Of a stretch of DNA of 64,000 nucleotides, positions 63,487-64,000 are shown in pieces. The notes under the pieces were generated by a model. The model was not told the origin of the DNA. It made no database searches and worked only from the letters and a program-made list of their open reading frames with translations. A program made the translations under genes and the position numbers. Within the stretch, counting starts at the first letter, position 1. Each line of letters starts with the position of its first letter. The DNA comes from G963663775 sp963663775 (GTDB lineage Bacteria > Bacillota > Clostridia > Oscillospirales > Butyricicoccaceae): NCBI GenBank assembly GCA_963663775.1, contig OY760624.1:2356001-2420000 (forward strand), read 5' to 3'.

Positions 63487-64000
63487 ATGAGAGAAAACCG
63501 AAAAAAATGGGTTGCAGCATGGACTATTATGGCGTTGTGTATGTCAAGCCTGACACAAACGGTGCGCGGGGTTGATTCCAATACCACAGCAAATCCTTCT
63601 GCTGTGCAGAGCGATACGGCAGAAACCACAACCGATGCAGCTGACACCACTACGCCGAGTAATGAGAGCGGTTCCACACAAGCGCCTTCCACGGACACTG
63701 CTGCAACGGATACCACGGCAGCAGATGCAGAACAGCAAGCCGTATATGAAAGCATTATGCAAAGCTTGGCAGAAAGTGCCTCTACGGAAGACGTCAAAAA
63801 ACAGTTGGAGGCAATCAAACAACAGGCAAGCCTAACAGGTGACACCGCGTTACAAAGTTATGCGGAATATATGGAGCAAATTTTGGATTTGCAGCAACAG
63901 ATTCAAGATTTACAAGGGTTGATTGCGGGATTGCAATATAATACGCCAGAGCTTGCCACGTTGGATGCCGCATTGCAAAACAGCATGGCGTTGGATATGA
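63487..64000 (+). CDS. Secreted Thr/Ser-rich protein (3' end outside window)
   Basis: The frame opens at ATG 63487 and runs off the window without a stop. It has a basic start and hydrophobic segment (KKWVAAWTIMALCMSSL) as signal peptide, then a Thr/Ser/Ala-rich linker (SDTAETTTDAADTTTPSNES), and Gln-rich helical heptads (YMEQILDLQQQIQDLQGLI) suggesting a coiled coil. It follows the MORN gene by 17 bases, so it belongs to the same operon. Function is unknown. Confidence 0.7.
   Translation, partial: MRENRKKWVAAWTIMALCMSSLTQTVRGVDSNTTANPSAVQSDTAETTTDAADTTTPSNESGSTQAPSTDTAATDTTAADAEQQAVYESIMQSLAESASTEDVKKQLEAIKQQASLTGDTALQSYAEYMEQILDLQQQIQDLQGLIAGLQYNTPELATLDAALQNSMALDM

Noticed and set aside
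18885..64000. The region as a prophage or R-type pyocin
   Set aside because: No integrase, terminase, portal, capsid, holin or lysin is present. DUF4255, DUF4157, DUF4280, AAA+ and split-spike genes point to eCIS instead.

Overview
The window reads as the chromosome of an endospore-forming Clostridia member, probably Oscillospirales-like. The evidence is a complete spoIIAA-spoIIAB-sigF operon, a T-box-controlled valS, an FMN riboswitch with an ECF-type ribU, RNase M5 and TmcAL. No species name can be supported from sequence alone. All genes are on the + strand except tmcAL and one small leader-like gene.

Region 1 (1-18.7 kb) is conserved housekeeping DNA. It holds alaS (5' end outside the window), a HIT protein, comEC with a degenerate C-terminal metallo-beta-lactamase motif, holA, rnmV, FMN riboswitch-ribU, tmcAL (-), ackA, tRNA-Cys, T-box-valS, folC, the spoIIA operon, a MYG1-family gene and a DEAD-box helicase. 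A perfect 15-bp hairpin closes this block near 18.66 kb.

Region 2 (18.8 kb to beyond the right edge) is one large contractile injection system (CIS) locus of the extracellular-CIS (Pvc/Afp) lineage. It starts from a good extended -10 promoter. The particle genes are a Pvc16-type cap/terminator, a PAAR-like (DUF4280) tip, a Pvc15-type AAA+ ATPase, sheath, two tubes, a tail-assembly protein, a DUF6760 protein, a Pvc7-type tube-baseplate adaptor, a spike split into D and V proteins, gp25, two baseplate-J proteins and a tail protein I. A DUF4157 (eCIS core domain) protein with a YbjN/CesT-like candidate chaperone is the likely cargo. No integrase, capsid, portal, terminase, holin or obvious tail fibre is present, so this is not a prophage.

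The unusual part is what surrounds the particle genes. At 30-36 kb lies an NHLM-type export cassette: a leader-like peptide ending exactly at Gly-Gly, a lipoprotein, HlyD, C39-ABC and ABC. Its catalytic residues look lost: the C39 cysteine is Gly, one nucleotide-binding domain has no Walker A, and the other lacks its signature helical subdomain. At 58-64 kb are a membrane LysM protein with a kinase-like but HRD/DFG-less N-terminus, a receptor ending in a cyclase-like domain without metal-binding Asp residues, a membrane-anchored MORN protein and a secreted Thr/Ser-rich protein. A second receptor of the same layout, ending in an MFS transporter, sits at 20.3 kb. I infer a membrane-associated Gram-positive CIS with receptor and scaffold pseudoenzymes.

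Other special structures are a giant Gln/Asn-rich protein built of six near-identical 522-bp repeats. It is preceded by an ORF whose A10 tract would fuse the two by a -1 shift. There is also a second -1 frameshifted gene at 36.3 kb, and an IS110-family (IS1111-like) element inserted inside the CIS operon.
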